Assembly (NCBI GenBank): GCA_963779645.1
Contig: CAVZYX010000005.1
Coordinates: 2,170,001 to 2,234,000 of the forward strand
Length of the DNA stretch: 64,000 bases
Source of the DNA: CALMBW01 sp963779645
GTDB lineage: Bacteria > Actinomycetota > CADDZG01 > WHSQ01
Direction: 5' to 3'
Shown here in pieces: positions 25,768-34,100 of this stretch. A program made the position numbers and the translations under genes. The notes beneath the pieces were generated by a model. The model saw only the letters and a program-made list of their open reading frames with translations, was not told where the DNA came from and did not search any database. Position 1 is the stretch's first letter. Each line of letters opens with the position of its first letter.

Positions 25768-25821
25768 CAACCCTTTTGTCTCACTCCTTAGCTTCTGGTT
25801 ACGCGTGAGACAAAAGGGTTG
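25768..25821. repeat. Dispersed hairpin (17-bp perfect arms) at the 3' end of ruvB
   Basis: CAACCCTTTTGTCTCAC (25768-25784) pairs perfectly with GTGAGACAAAAGGGTTG (25805-25821) around a 20-base loop. Its edge is two bases from the ruvB stop. A near-copy with 18-bp arms lies at 49979-50036 and a degenerate one near 938-992. The stem is long enough to act as an I-shaped intrinsic terminator even without a U-tract; conservation of the arm sequence at unlinked loci marks it as a repeat family. Confidence 0.75.
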
Positions 25822-25823
25822 TC

Positions 25824-26846
25824 TCAGCTGAACAGCTTGGCACCTGCGGAGGCTGGTAACGGAAGCCCTACATGGGCGAAGGCAGCTTCGGTGGCTATCC
25901 GGCCCCGAGGGGTGCGTTGGATGAATCCAAGCTGCATCAGGAATGGCTCGTACACATCCTCGATGGTGTCGGGCTCCTCCCCTACGGATACGGCAAGGGT
26001 CGAGAGCCCTACGGGGCCTCCACCGAACTTCCGGATCAGGGCGTCGAGGATGGAGGCGTCGACCTTGTCGAGCCCGCGTTCATCGATCTTGAACACCCTC
26101 AGAGCGTCGCGAGCTACGTCACCGTCGACCACGCCATCGGCACGAACCTGCGCGTAATCCCGAACTCGCCTGAGTAGACGGTTAGCTATCCGGGGAGTGC
26201 CCCGCGATCTCCGCGCAACTTCGGTGCACCCTTCTTCGGCGATCTCGATACCCAATATCCCCGCCGACCGTTCGATGATCGTTTGCAGCTCCGCCGGAGG
26301 GTAGTAGTCGAGACGTTCGGCCAATTCGAAACGGCTACGCAAAGGACCCGTGATCAATCCGGCCCTCGTGGTCGCACCAACGAGAGTGAAGCGCGGGAGG
26401 TCGAGCCTGATCGTTTGCGCGCTCGGCCCCTTCCCGATGACGAGATCCAACTGGAAATCTTCCATCGCCGGATAGAGGACCTCCTCGACAAGGCGAGGTA
26501 GCCGATGGATCTCGTCGATGAACAGCACGTCGGAATCTTCGAGGTTGGTGAGGATGGCCGCGAGGTCACCCGCCCGCTCGAGAGCCGGCCCGGACGTTGG
26601 CCGGATGTTGGCGCCCATGGCCCGAGCGATGACGTAAGCCAGCGACGTCTTGCCGAGCCCCGGCGGGCCGGATAGCAACAAGTGACCGGCCGGTTCTCCT
26701 CGTTCCTTGGCTGCCTCGAGGATGATCGCCAGATGTTCTTTCAACTCGGCTTGACCGACGAACTCGTCGAGGGTGCGCGGACGTAAAGACGTCTCGGCTT
26801 CGCGCTCGACCGGATCGGCCGCGATCGCCATCATCTCTTCTCTCAT
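25824..26846 (-). CDS. ruvB: Holliday junction branch migration ATPase RuvB
   Basis: The hexameric AAA+ motor of RuvABC. The 340-residue protein has RPRTLDEFVGQ (about 23-33), Walker A GPPGLGKTSLAY (about 60-71), Walker B LFIDEIHRL, the sensor GATTRAGLITGPLRSRF and a C-terminal winged helix ending in QLGFIQRTPRGR. The ATG overlaps the ruvA stop. It is the last gene of the SOS-controlled ruvC-ruvA-ruvB run. Confidence 0.95.
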   Translation of the reverse strand: MREEMMAIAADPVEREAETSLRPRTLDEFVGQAELKEHLAIILEAAKERGEPAGHLLLSGPPGLGKTSLAYVIARAMGANIRPTSGPALERAGDLAAILTNLEDSDVLFIDEIHRLPRLVEEVLYPAMEDFQLDLVIGKGPSAQTIRLDLPRFTLVGATTRAGLITGPLRSRFELAERLDYYPPAELQTIIERSAGILGIEIAEEGCTEVARRSRGTPRIANRLLRRVRDYAQVRADGVVDGDVARDALRVFKIDERGLDKVDASILDALIRKFGGGPVGLSTLAVSVGEEPDTIEDVYEPFLMQLGFIQRTPRGRIATEAAFAHVGLPLPASAGAKLFS

Positions 26847-27418
26847 GCGAGGACCTTCAATGCGGCCTTGATCACGTCTTCTACCGTCTCGCGTTCGTCT
26901 TCAGGTGTCTCGGTTAGCGCTTCCCGGATCTCTGAAGGCGAGTAGCCGAGGTTCTCTAAAGCCGAGCGGGCTTTTGAAAGCGCGTCCGGAGTCTTGCCGA
27001 CGATCTGCAGGTCGGGCAGGTCGAGTTTCTCTTTCAGGTCGAGCAAGATCCGTTGAGCCGTTTTGCGACCTATCCCCGGCACAGATGAGATGGCGGCGAC
27101 ATCTCCCGTTACAAGGGCGCGGCGGAAAGCCTCGGGAGTGAAGACGGAGCACACCTGCAGCGCGACCTTTGGCCCCACTCCGGCGACGCCGAGTAGTGCT
27201 TCGAAGGTGTGCTGTTCGGCCTCGGTGCCGAAGCCATAAAGCGACAGGATGTCTTCACGTACGTGTACGTGGGTCCACAAGCGCGTTTCGGTGCCCTCAC
27301 CTGGTAGGGAGTTCAAAGTCGTAGCGGAGCAACTCAGTCTGTAGCCGACCCCGTTCACGTCGATCAAACAGTGATCCACTCCCCTTGACGCTACGGAACC
27401 TCTTACGAAACCGATCAT
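26843..27418 (-). CDS. ruvA: Holliday junction binding protein RuvA
   Basis: The 191-residue protein starts MIGFVRGSVASRG (OB fold), followed by tandem helix-hairpin-helix motifs (LLGVAGVGPKVA and ISSVPGIGRKTAQRI, about 70-120) and a C-terminal RuvB-interacting domain (ALENLGYSPSEI). ATG at 27418 overlaps the ruvC stop; the longer frame to 27484 falls inside ruvC. Confidence 0.95.
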   Translation of the reverse strand: MIGFVRGSVASRGVDHCLIDVNGVGYRLSCSATTLNSLPGEGTETRLWTHVHVREDILSLYGFGTEAEQHTFEALLGVAGVGPKVALQVCSVFTPEAFRRALVTGDVAAISSVPGIGRKTAQRILLDLKEKLDLPDLQIVGKTPDALSKARSALENLGYSPSEIREALTETPEDERETVEDVIKAALKVLA

Positions 27419-27915
27419 CGATACACCGCCCCGATCGCTTGACGAAGTCCGTTCCTGTTGATGTGGCAGATCGCGAGTGCACACGCGTCGGCTGCGTCTG
27501 GAAACCTCGGTACCTCACTCAATCCCAGCAGAGAAGTCACCATCGTTTGAACCTGCTTCTTGGTCGCTGAACCAACGCCCACGACGGACTGCTTGACTTC
27601 AGGTGGCGTGTAATCGTGGACCTCGAGCCCTCGCTCCGCGGCACAAGCGAGCGCGACGCCAGAAGCTTGTCCGACGGCCATCGCTGTTCTGACGTTGGCA
27701 TTGAAGAACAGCCTCTCGATCGCCACTACTTCCGGCTGATAGCCGTCCACCACCTCGAGGATGTCACGGCGGATCAGAGCCAGACGATCGGCGGTGGGGC
27801 GACCCGACGGCGTCCGGATGACGCCGAGAGCCAGTGGCCGGAGGCGCCCCTTGACCCGCTCGACCACGGCGTACCCCATCGTGGCCAACCCTGGGTCGAT
27901 ACCAAGAACCCGCAT
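27415..27915 (-). CDS. ruvC: Holliday junction resolvase RuvC
   Basis: This 166-residue endonuclease has the RNase H-like active site: Asp in VLGIDPGLATMGYAV (residue 7), Glu in VVAIERLFFNANVRTAM (about 68), and two Asp in FPDAADACALAIC (about 142 and 145). It cuts four-way junctions held by RuvA. AGGAGAG precedes the ATG. A canonical LexA box lies 47-60 bases upstream. Confidence 0.95.
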   Translation of the reverse strand: MRVLGIDPGLATMGYAVVERVKGRLRPLALGVIRTPSGRPTADRLALIRRDILEVVDGYQPEVVAIERLFFNANVRTAMAVGQASGVALACAAERGLEVHDYTPPEVKQSVVGVGSATKKQVQTMVTSLLGLSEVPRFPDAADACALAICHINRNGLRQAIGAVYR

Positions 27916-27961
27916 CGCACAACTCTCCTCGGCTTCGCCAAAACGCCCGTTCGCGGGTATG

Positions 27962-27975
27962 CGAACGCGTGTTCG
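27962..27975. promoter_or_regulatory. LexA (SOS) box upstream of ruvC
   Basis: CGAACGCGTGTTCG fits the Gram-positive/mycobacterial LexA consensus CGAACRNRYGTTCG at every position. It sits in the 102-base gap between the cyclase gene and ruvC, giving ruvCAB an SOS-controlled promoter of its own. A possible -35-like TTGAAC lies further upstream on the minus strand (just above 27985). ruvCAB control by LexA is established in mycobacteria and bacilli. Confidence 0.85.
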
Positions 27976-28017
27976 TAGGTTAGTTCAAGGGTGAGCCAGA
28001 ACCCCGTATTTCCAGCC

Positions 28018-29178
28018 CTAAAGGACGGTTACGGGCAAGGTTCCGGCGTCTCGCTTGGCCTTTTCGGTGGCTGAGGGGAGCTCCGCTAGCGTGCGGTAGA
28101 CGAGCGAATCCGGGTCCAGGGCGAGTTCGGCACTGTCCTCATCGGTGAGGTGCTCGATGAGGTTCTTCGAAACCAAAACCTGCCCGTCTCGCGCCGTCTC
28201 TTGGATCCGGGCACATTCGTTCACGTTGTCACCCAGAGCCGTGATCTCGAGCCGGCCACCGGAGACGAGCTGACCCATGTAAAGGGTCCCGCCCCAGTGC
28301 ACCCCGACGTTGACGCACAGTTCCGCTATCTCGGCAGTGTCCGTCTCCTCGATCACCCGCTTGACGACGTCACTGGCTACTTCCGAGATGGATCTCGCCG
28401 CCTTGATGGCAGCAGTAGCGGCAGCGGAGGAAGAGCCGAGGTCGTCGGCAAGGAAGTAGGCCGTCACTCCGTCACCCGCATGTTTGCCGACGATCCCGAC
28501 CTGATCGATAACAACCTGGTCGATCGCGTCCGTCAGGCGGGCGATCAACCTGAAGTAGGCCGCGCTCGGAAGGCGTCGCGAAAGCACGCCGGACTCTTGC
28601 AGGTCGGCGAAAAGCACAGCGGCTTGACGTCGGCCGGGGCGAACCAGGTTCGCCATGCGCATGAACATCCCCTCGTCTCCACGCGCAACGAGAGCGAGGA
28701 TGCGTGCCGGAAGCGCGGATCCATAGATCATCAGGATCCCCAGCAGCTCTCCTTCCGGGTTGTGGAGGCGCAACGTCAACCCACGGACCTTCGTTGGCTT
28801 GAAACCCTCAGCTACGTACTCGAACTCGGTGACGTGAACCGGGAGGAGATCCTCTGGCTCCATGTCGTCGACCAACGGCCCAAGTTCCGGGCCGAGCATC
28901 TCCTTGATCTCGTCCTTGGGTGTGGTCTTCATCACGTACGGAAGCAGTGTGAGGAATGACTCGTACATGCTCTGAGGAGTGATAACGGGGAGCCACGTCT
29001 CGCTCATCCAGGCTTTAACGATGTGATGACCGATCCCCAGTCGTTCGTCGTCGTGCTCGCCGACTAGGTTCTTCATCTCCTCGGACACCCACACGACGCT
29101 GTAATCGGGCTCAAGGAACATCCCCGCCCAGCGTGTCTTCTCGAGTTCCTCGATAACCGCTCTTACGACAGGGTCCAT
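28018..29178 (-). CDS. Class III adenylate/guanylate cyclase domain protein
   Basis: This 386-residue protein has an N-terminal PAS-like sensor part (about 1-165: FLEPDYSVVWVSEEMKNLVG) and a class III nucleotide cyclase domain (about 185-345). Both metal-binding Asp are present (AVLFADLQESG and KHAGDGVTAYF), as is the transition-state Asn/Arg segment (ALGDNVNECARIQ), so it may be active. The product (cAMP or cGMP) cannot be told. It lies 19 bases downstream of yebC and upstream of ruvC; no membrane helix is visible. Confidence 0.8.
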   Translation of the reverse strand: MDPVVRAVIEELEKTRWAGMFLEPDYSVVWVSEEMKNLVGEHDDERLGIGHHIVKAWMSETWLPVITPQSMYESFLTLLPYVMKTTPKDEIKEMLGPELGPLVDDMEPEDLLPVHVTEFEYVAEGFKPTKVRGLTLRLHNPEGELLGILMIYGSALPARILALVARGDEGMFMRMANLVRPGRRQAAVLFADLQESGVLSRRLPSAAYFRLIARLTDAIDQVVIDQVGIVGKHAGDGVTAYFLADDLGSSSAAATAAIKAARSISEVASDVVKRVIEETDTAEIAELCVNVGVHWGGTLYMGQLVSGGRLEITALGDNVNECARIQETARDGQVLVSKNLIEHLTDEDSAELALDPDSLVYRTLAELPSATEKAKRDAGTLPVTVL

Positions 29179-29197
29179 ATCGCTAGTCTCCCGCGGA

Positions 29198-29947
29198 TCA
29201 CCCCACGAGGGAGGCCATCACCTCGTCGGAGATATCGAAGTTCGCGTAGACCTCTTGAACATCATCGAGTTCTTCAAGGTCATCGATGAGCTTCAGTACT
29301 TTCTTGGCGTCCGAGCCATCCACTTCGATGGTCGTTTTCGGCGCCTGCGTCAGTTCGTAGGAATCGATCGAGATGCCATTCGACTCGAGGGCCGCTCGCA
29401 CCGGGGTCAGCGCGTCCGGCGGGGTGACAACTTCGAAGGACTCCTCCCCGGCTCGCACATCTTCGGCCCCCGCATCGGCCACGATCATGAACACATCGTC
29501 CTCCGACGCGTTTCCCTTCGGGATGATGACGACTCCCTTGGGCTCGAACATCCACGCCACCGCGCCCGGTTCGGCAAGCTTTCCGCCGTTGCCGCTGAAC
29601 GCACCCCTGACATCTTGAGCCGCGCGGTTGCGGTTCGGCGTCAAACAGTGAACGAGAACTGCTACCCCACCGGGCCCGTAGCCCTCGTAGGACATCTCAT
29701 CCATCGACTCGCCCTGGAGTTCACCCGTTCCTCGCTTGATGGCTCGATCGATGTTGTCGTTCGTAACCGAAGCGCTCTTCGCCTTTGCGATAGCAGTCGC
29801 CAGCGTTGGATTTGCATCAGGGCTCCCACCGCCCTCGCGAGCAGCGACCTCGACGAACCTCAACAACTTGCTCCACGCTTTGGCGCGGGCCGCGTCGTTC
29901 GCTCCCTTCTTTCTCTTGATGGTTGCCCATTTGGAGTGGCCGGACAC
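29198..29947 (-). CDS. yebC: YebC/PmpR family regulator (translation factor-like)
   Basis: The 249-residue protein starts MSGHSKWATIKRKKGANDAA, the hallmark of the TACO1/YebC family, and shows the conserved MDEMSYEGYGPGGVAVLVHC (about 81-100). Family members bind DNA or help ribosomes through proline stretches. The ATG overlaps the pdxT stop. The order pdxS-pdxT-yebC-ruv is common in Actinobacteria. Confidence 0.93.
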   Translation of the reverse strand: MSGHSKWATIKRKKGANDAARAKAWSKLLRFVEVAAREGGGSPDANPTLATAIAKAKSASVTNDNIDRAIKRGTGELQGESMDEMSYEGYGPGGVAVLVHCLTPNRNRAAQDVRGAFSGNGGKLAEPGAVAWMFEPKGVVIIPKGNASEDDVFMIVADAGAEDVRAGEESFEVVTPPDALTPVRAALESNGISIDSYELTQAPKTTIEVDGSDAKKVLKLIDDLEELDDVQEVYANFDISDEVMASLVG

Positions 29948-30525
29948 TAGTTACCCCTAACCATCTCGAGGAACAGCGAGTGGATCCGATCGTCCCCGGC
30001 TACCTCCGGGTGGAAACTCGAAGCGAGCATGCGTGCCTGTCTTACGAGAACGGGTTTGCCGTCGAACGACGCCAGTACCTCCACATCGGGGCCTACCCTC
30101 TGCACGATCGGCGCACGGATGAACGCGGCCCGCACCGTTGAATCCAGCCGGATCACTTGCAGGTCCGCTTCGAAAGAATCGACCTGACGACCGTAGGCAT
30201 TCCTTCTAACCGTGATGTCGAGTAGATCGAGGCGGTGTGGAAGGTCCACACGGTCTTCAACTTCGTTCGCCATCAGGATCATGCCCGCGCACGTGCCGTA
30301 GAGAGGCATCCCGTCGCGAGCTCGATCGCGTAACGGCTCCAAGAGCTCGAAGCGATCGAGGAGTTTCCCGATAGTTGTCGATTCACCACCGGGCAAGATG
30401 AGGGCATCGACCTCGTTCAATTGGTACGCATGCTTCACGACGATAGGGGTTCCGCCGGCGCGTTCGACCGCAGAGACGTGCTCGCGCACGTCGCCTTGCA
30501 GTCCAAGTACGCCGACCTTCACCAT
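29947..30525 (-). CDS. pdxT: Pyridoxal 5'-phosphate synthase glutaminase subunit PdxT
   Basis: PdxT supplies ammonia from glutamine to PdxS. The 192-residue class I glutaminase has LPGGESTTIGKL (about 45-56), the nucleophile Cys in YGTCAGMIL (about 76-84) and the His-Glu pair in SFHPEVAGD near the C-terminus. The ATG overlaps the pdxS stop. Confidence 0.95.
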   Translation of the reverse strand: MVKVGVLGLQGDVREHVSAVERAGGTPIVVKHAYQLNEVDALILPGGESTTIGKLLDRFELLEPLRDRARDGMPLYGTCAGMILMANEVEDRVDLPHRLDLLDITVRRNAYGRQVDSFEADLQVIRLDSTVRAAFIRAPIVQRVGPDVEVLASFDGKPVLVRQARMLASSFHPEVAGDDRIHSLFLEMVRGN

Positions 30526-31415
30526 CCGCGCCGAGCTAGCCTCTCGCTGTCCGGCAGGTCGGAGATATTGATCCCCACCATCGCTTCACCAAGACCGCGT
30601 GACACCTTCGCGACGATCTCCGGTTCGTTGAAGTAGGTAGTTGCCTCGACGATGGCCCGAGCCCTTTGCGCCGGGTCACCCGATTTGAAGATCCCTGAAC
30701 CCACGAAGACGCCATCCGCTCCCAGCTGCATCATCAGCGCGGCATCGGCAGGAGTAGCGATGCCCCCGGCCGTGAACAGCACTACGGGAAGTTTCCCAGC
30801 GGCAGCTACTTCCCGAAGAACCTCGTAAGGGGCTTGATGCTGCTTGGCCGCGGACATCAGCTCTTCCGCCCCAACATTGGAGAGACGTTTGATCTCGGAA
30901 GTGATCGCGCGCATGTGTCGTACCGCTTCGACGACATTGCCGGTGCCGGCCTCGCCCTTGGAGCGGATCATCGCGGCGCCTTCACCGATCCTCCGCAACG
31001 CCTCCCCGAGGTTCGTCGCCCCGCACACGAAAGGAACCGTGAAGTCCCACTTGTTGACGTGATTGACCTCGTCGGCCGGAGTCAGCACCTCAGACTCATC
31101 GATGTAGTCGACGCCAAGGGTCTGCAATACCTGTGCTTCAGCGAAGTGGCCGATCCGGCACTTCGCCATCACAGGGATCGACACCGTCTCCATGATCTCG
31201 GTGATCTTGTCGGGATCCGCCATCCGCACGACGCCACCCTCGGCCCTGATATCCGCCGGCACCCGCTCGAGCGCCATAACGGCCACCGCACCAGCTTCCT
31301 CCGCGATCTTGGCCTGCTCGGCAGTCGTCACATCCATGATGACCCCGCCCTTGAGCATCTCGGCAAGCCCACGCTTGATGCGCGCTCCCCCAGTTTCCTT
31401 GTTGATGTCAGCCAC
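30519..31415 (-). CDS. pdxS: Pyridoxal 5'-phosphate synthase lyase subunit PdxS
   Basis: PdxS makes PLP from ribose 5-phosphate, glyceraldehyde 3-phosphate and ammonia. The 298-residue TIM barrel has KRGLAEMLKGGVIMDVTTAE (about 13-32), VAVMALERVPADIR, and the imine Lys regions MAKCRIGHFAEAQ and KGEAGTGNVVEA. GTG at 31415 is preceded by AAGGAG; the frame extends to 31451 with a weaker TTG. PLP synthesis is by the DXP-independent route. Confidence 0.95.
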   Translation of the reverse strand: MADINKETGGARIKRGLAEMLKGGVIMDVTTAEQAKIAEEAGAVAVMALERVPADIRAEGGVVRMADPDKITEIMETVSIPVMAKCRIGHFAEAQVLQTLGVDYIDESEVLTPADEVNHVNKWDFTVPFVCGATNLGEALRRIGEGAAMIRSKGEAGTGNVVEAVRHMRAITSEIKRLSNVGAEELMSAAKQHQAPYEVLREVAAAGKLPVVLFTAGGIATPADAALMMQLGADGVFVGSGIFKSGDPAQRARAIVEATTYFNEPEIVAKVSRGLGEAMVGINISDLPDSERLARRGW

Positions 31416-31486
31416 GATGCGGCTCCTTGATAGCAACGGATTTGCTTCCAATCGTAGACCGGGGCGGGCTCTTGGGAACCAGCCGG

Positions 31487-31760
31487 GGGCGGGGTCTCGG
31501 AGCCGGCCCTCCGGGTCTCCCCGCTGCGCTCATCCTCAAGACCCGCAGGCAAGCTGCGGGTCTTGCATCCAGTCGCCCTCCGGGCCGTCTCCGAGCCCCC
31601 TTCAACTGGCGATGAACTCTCGGTTCTCGGCCCGCGCAACCTCTAGGAGATTTCGGGGCTGTCCGGAGCGGCGACTGGAGCCAGGCCGAAGGCCGCAGCG
31701 ATGAGCGAGCGTAGCGAGCCGGAGGGCAAGCCCGGAGGATCCGCCCCCGAAATCTCCGCC
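31487..31760 (+). repeat. Dispersed structured repeat, copy A (~275 bp)
   Basis: This stretch is over 85% identical by eye to the reverse complement of 55625-55925. Shared blocks include a perfect 11-bp-arm hairpin (AAGACCCGCAG/CTGCGGGTCTT), CCCCCTTCAACTGGCGATGA, GGAGATTTCGGGGCTGTCCG, and GCGATGAGCGAGCGTAGCGA. Single-base indels and stops break every reading frame between the copies, so it is non-coding. It fills the gap between the pdxS start and the DUF3048 gene. Its right end (CGAAATCTCCGCC) matches the terminal repeat of copy B; the left terminal repeat is not recognisable here. Confidence 0.85.
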
Positions 31761-31774
31761 GGGGACCGAGTTAT

Positions 31775-32821
31775 CTACTTCTTGGAGAACGAGAAGGAGC
31801 CTTTTACCGTGCCCTTTCCGGAGGGGACTAGTTCGATCCAGATGGGGCCTTCGGCGAAGGTCAGGGGGTCGCCGGATCCTGTGAGGAATACGGGGGGCTG
31901 GCCGGGGGCACTTATCTCCCAGGTGCCTTTTACGACTCGGCCGTCTCTAAAGACGAGAGCTTTACCGACGTTGATGAGATCGATGTCGGGGCTGGGGTTG
32001 CCGGCGACGTCCACGATAGTCGTCGAGTTGTTCACGTCCACCTGCATGATCACTAGGTTCGGTGTTCCGATCTGGGGACCGGCCGCACTTAGGAATGGGG
32101 TTCCCGCTTCGTAACGCTTCCAGTCGCCGCCCTCCCACCGGTATTCGATCGTGTTGGCGGTGTGGAAGTTGATCGCGACCGTACGAGCCTTCTTCGAAGA
32201 CGCATCGATCTCTCCGAACGTGAACGTGTCTTCCGTGGGGGCGCTCACCTTGGACTTCTTTGCCGTCTTCTTCAGTTCGATGACGTTAGCGAACAGGCTG
32301 TGAACATCGAGGCTTCCGGGAGGATCCCTGTACAGGGCTCCGGCTGCGGAATCTTCATCGAGGGAGATGAGTCCCTGGGCGGCAATCTCTCCTTCGACGA
32401 TCGAGTTCGCACCCGAGAAGGCGAGCACTTGAGTGAAGGGAAGAGCGAGCTTGGGGTCGTCGAACCGCGCGGACCGCACAGGGCCGGCCTGGTCGGTAAC
32501 GCCGCAGTGGTAGATCGCCATGAAGCGGGTGATGCCGCCCTCGACGATCTCTTCGAACACAAGGTCGGCCTCTTCAAGACCGCTCTGGGGACGCGCGAGC
32601 GGGGAGTTCTCGATCTTCACGGCCACAGCAGGGCGCTCGAGGAGCGCAGCGTCCGCGGGAGCTTCTCCGGTCAGTGGGCAGACTGGGTCGGGTGTTGGTG
32701 AGGGCGAAGCTTCCTCCGCTACTTCTGAAGGTTCTTCGGGCTCGTCTCCTCCTCCGCACGCTCCGGCGACAGTCGCAACGATCGTAAGGAACGTGATGAT
32801 GCGTAACCACTTACTTCTCAA
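31775..32821 (-). CDS. DUF3048 (YerB-like) lipoprotein
   Basis: The 348-residue protein has a lipoprotein signal (LTIVATVAGACGGG; Cys about 22), an acidic linker, then the DUF3048 N-terminal domain (ERPAVAVKIENSPLARPQSG, VFEEIVEGGITRFMAIYHC, GPVRSARFDD) and C-terminal domain (KGTWEISAPGQPPVF, WIELVPS). YerB-like proteins are secreted and of unknown biochemical role. The TTG start overlaps the end of its paralogue upstream by 11 bases; no other in-frame start retains the signal peptide. Confidence 0.85.
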   Translation of the reverse strand: MRSKWLRIITFLTIVATVAGACGGGDEPEEPSEVAEEASPSPTPDPVCPLTGEAPADAALLERPAVAVKIENSPLARPQSGLEEADLVFEEIVEGGITRFMAIYHCGVTDQAGPVRSARFDDPKLALPFTQVLAFSGANSIVEGEIAAQGLISLDEDSAAGALYRDPPGSLDVHSLFANVIELKKTAKKSKVSAPTEDTFTFGEIDASSKKARTVAINFHTANTIEYRWEGGDWKRYEAGTPFLSAAGPQIGTPNLVIMQVDVNNSTTIVDVAGNPSPDIDLINVGKALVFRDGRVVKGTWEISAPGQPPVFLTGSGDPLTFAEGPIWIELVPSGKGTVKGSFSFSKK

Positions 32822-33854
32822 AGGAGAACGACCCTTTCACTTCACCCGCATCGCTGGGGACCAGGTGGACCCAGATGCTTCCCGTCGCGAACACCATCCT
32901 GTCGCCTGTCTTGGTTTCAAAAACTACAGGAGAATCGATCGAATCCCGCGTCCATGTGCCGACGATCGCCTTCCCATCTCGGAACAAGACGGCCCGACCA
33001 GAGCCGGTCTCGTCGGCGATCTCGACAGAGGGGTTCCCCGCCGGGTCGACGATCGTCGAGAAGTTGATGTCGTGCTCCTCGACGAGGACGTTGGTAACTT
33101 GAACCTGTTCCCCGGATTCGCTGACGAAGGGTGCACCAGCTTGACTGCGGAGGTAGCCCTCGCCGTCCCAGGAGTAGCTCACCTGCGTGAGGCCCGAGAA
33201 ATCGATCGTCACCGACTTCGCTTTACGTGTCTTGCCGTTGTCGGCAAGATCGCCAAACTCGAAAAGATCGTCGGAAGGAGCGTCTGCAAACTCGGCCTTT
33301 CCGATCTTGCGAACCGCTTTGGTGTCGGCGTAAAGCGTGTGTTCTGAAGTGAGTCCCTCGCGAGGTACTCGCACCATCGCGGTCTCGGCCCCCGTCTCAT
33401 CGACTATCACCACTTCGTTCTCCAAGAGGATGTCTACGACGGTCTGATTCGCTCCAGAGAACGCAAGGATCTTCGTGTAAGGAGACATGATGGCCGGGTC
33501 GACCGCTCGGGCGCTTCGGATCGGACCCGCCTTGGATGTATCGGTGCATTGGTAGATCGCCATGAAACGGGTGATCCCACCTTCGACGACCTCTTCGTAA
33601 ACAACTTCCGCGTCCTCCAGCCCCGACAGTGGATAGGCGACGGGGGCGTTCTCGATCTTCACCGCCACCGCCGGTCGTTCGGCAAGTGCTTCATTAGACG
33701 GTTCGATCCCCGTTAGCGGGCAGACGATCGGATCGCCGATGACCTCTTTGACCAGCGGGATGCTGTCTTTGTTCTTGATCAGGAAGAAGGCTCCGGCCGC
33801 GAGGGCGAGTACGCCTCCGCCGGCCGCCGCGAGCTTCTTCTGCTTGCTCGTCAT
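32811..33854 (-). CDS. DUF3048 (YerB-like) membrane-anchored protein
   Basis: Tandem paralogue of the next gene. The 347-residue protein starts at the ATG at 33854 (AAGGAG about 10 bases upstream) with a basic N-terminus and a membrane helix (LAAAGGGVLALAAGAFFLI) rather than a lipobox, then the same DUF3048 blocks: ERPAVAVKIENAPVAYPLSG, VYEEVVEGGITRFMAIYQC, GPIRSARAVD, VGTWTRDSIDSPVVF. The pair probably acts together at the outer face of the membrane. The upstream 33855-33968 should hold the promoter, but I see no clear boxes. Confidence 0.85.
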   Translation of the reverse strand: MTSKQKKLAAAGGGVLALAAGAFFLIKNKDSIPLVKEVIGDPIVCPLTGIEPSNEALAERPAVAVKIENAPVAYPLSGLEDAEVVYEEVVEGGITRFMAIYQCTDTSKAGPIRSARAVDPAIMSPYTKILAFSGANQTVVDILLENEVVIVDETGAETAMVRVPREGLTSEHTLYADTKAVRKIGKAEFADAPSDDLFEFGDLADNGKTRKAKSVTIDFSGLTQVSYSWDGEGYLRSQAGAPFVSESGEQVQVTNVLVEEHDINFSTIVDPAGNPSVEIADETGSGRAVLFRDGKAIVGTWTRDSIDSPVVFETKTGDRMVFATGSIWVHLVPSDAGEVKGSFSFEK

Positions 33855-33968
33855 ACGGGCGCGTCTCCTTATGTCTAGCTGAACGATCTCGTGATCTGCG
33901 TTGGGTCTCCGGTGCTTTCGGAGCTCCCGGTGCGGGGCGATCGGGGAAGCGACCACCGTGGTACCGCG

Positions 33969-33988
33969 AAAAAGCCCCTTCAAGGGGC
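33969..33988 (-). terminator. Rho-independent terminator after the DUF222-HNH gene
   Basis: On the minus strand GCCCCTTGAAGGGGC (33988-33974) forms a GC-rich stem followed directly by TTTTT (33973-33969). It lies 113 bases past the stop of the DUF222-HNH gene and separates it from the DUF3048 pair. Confidence 0.75.
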
Positions 33989-34100
33989 CCTTGAAGCGCA
34001 AACTATCACGCGGACTTCGCCAACCGGCGGAACCGCCAGTCAGACAAGGGAACGAAGTCGAGCAATCAGAGGTCGCTAGGAGATCGAGAGGAGATGACCG

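Noticed and set aside
31328..31639. Short frames across the 300-bp repeat, and similar ones at 55668-56048
   Set aside because: The two copies differ by indels that break each frame, while hairpins are preserved; treated as non-coding.
33855..33968. c-di-AMP-type riboswitch upstream of the DUF3048 pair
   Set aside because: A GC-rich stem and a few suggestive bases are present, but the conserved core of the ydaO motif is not.
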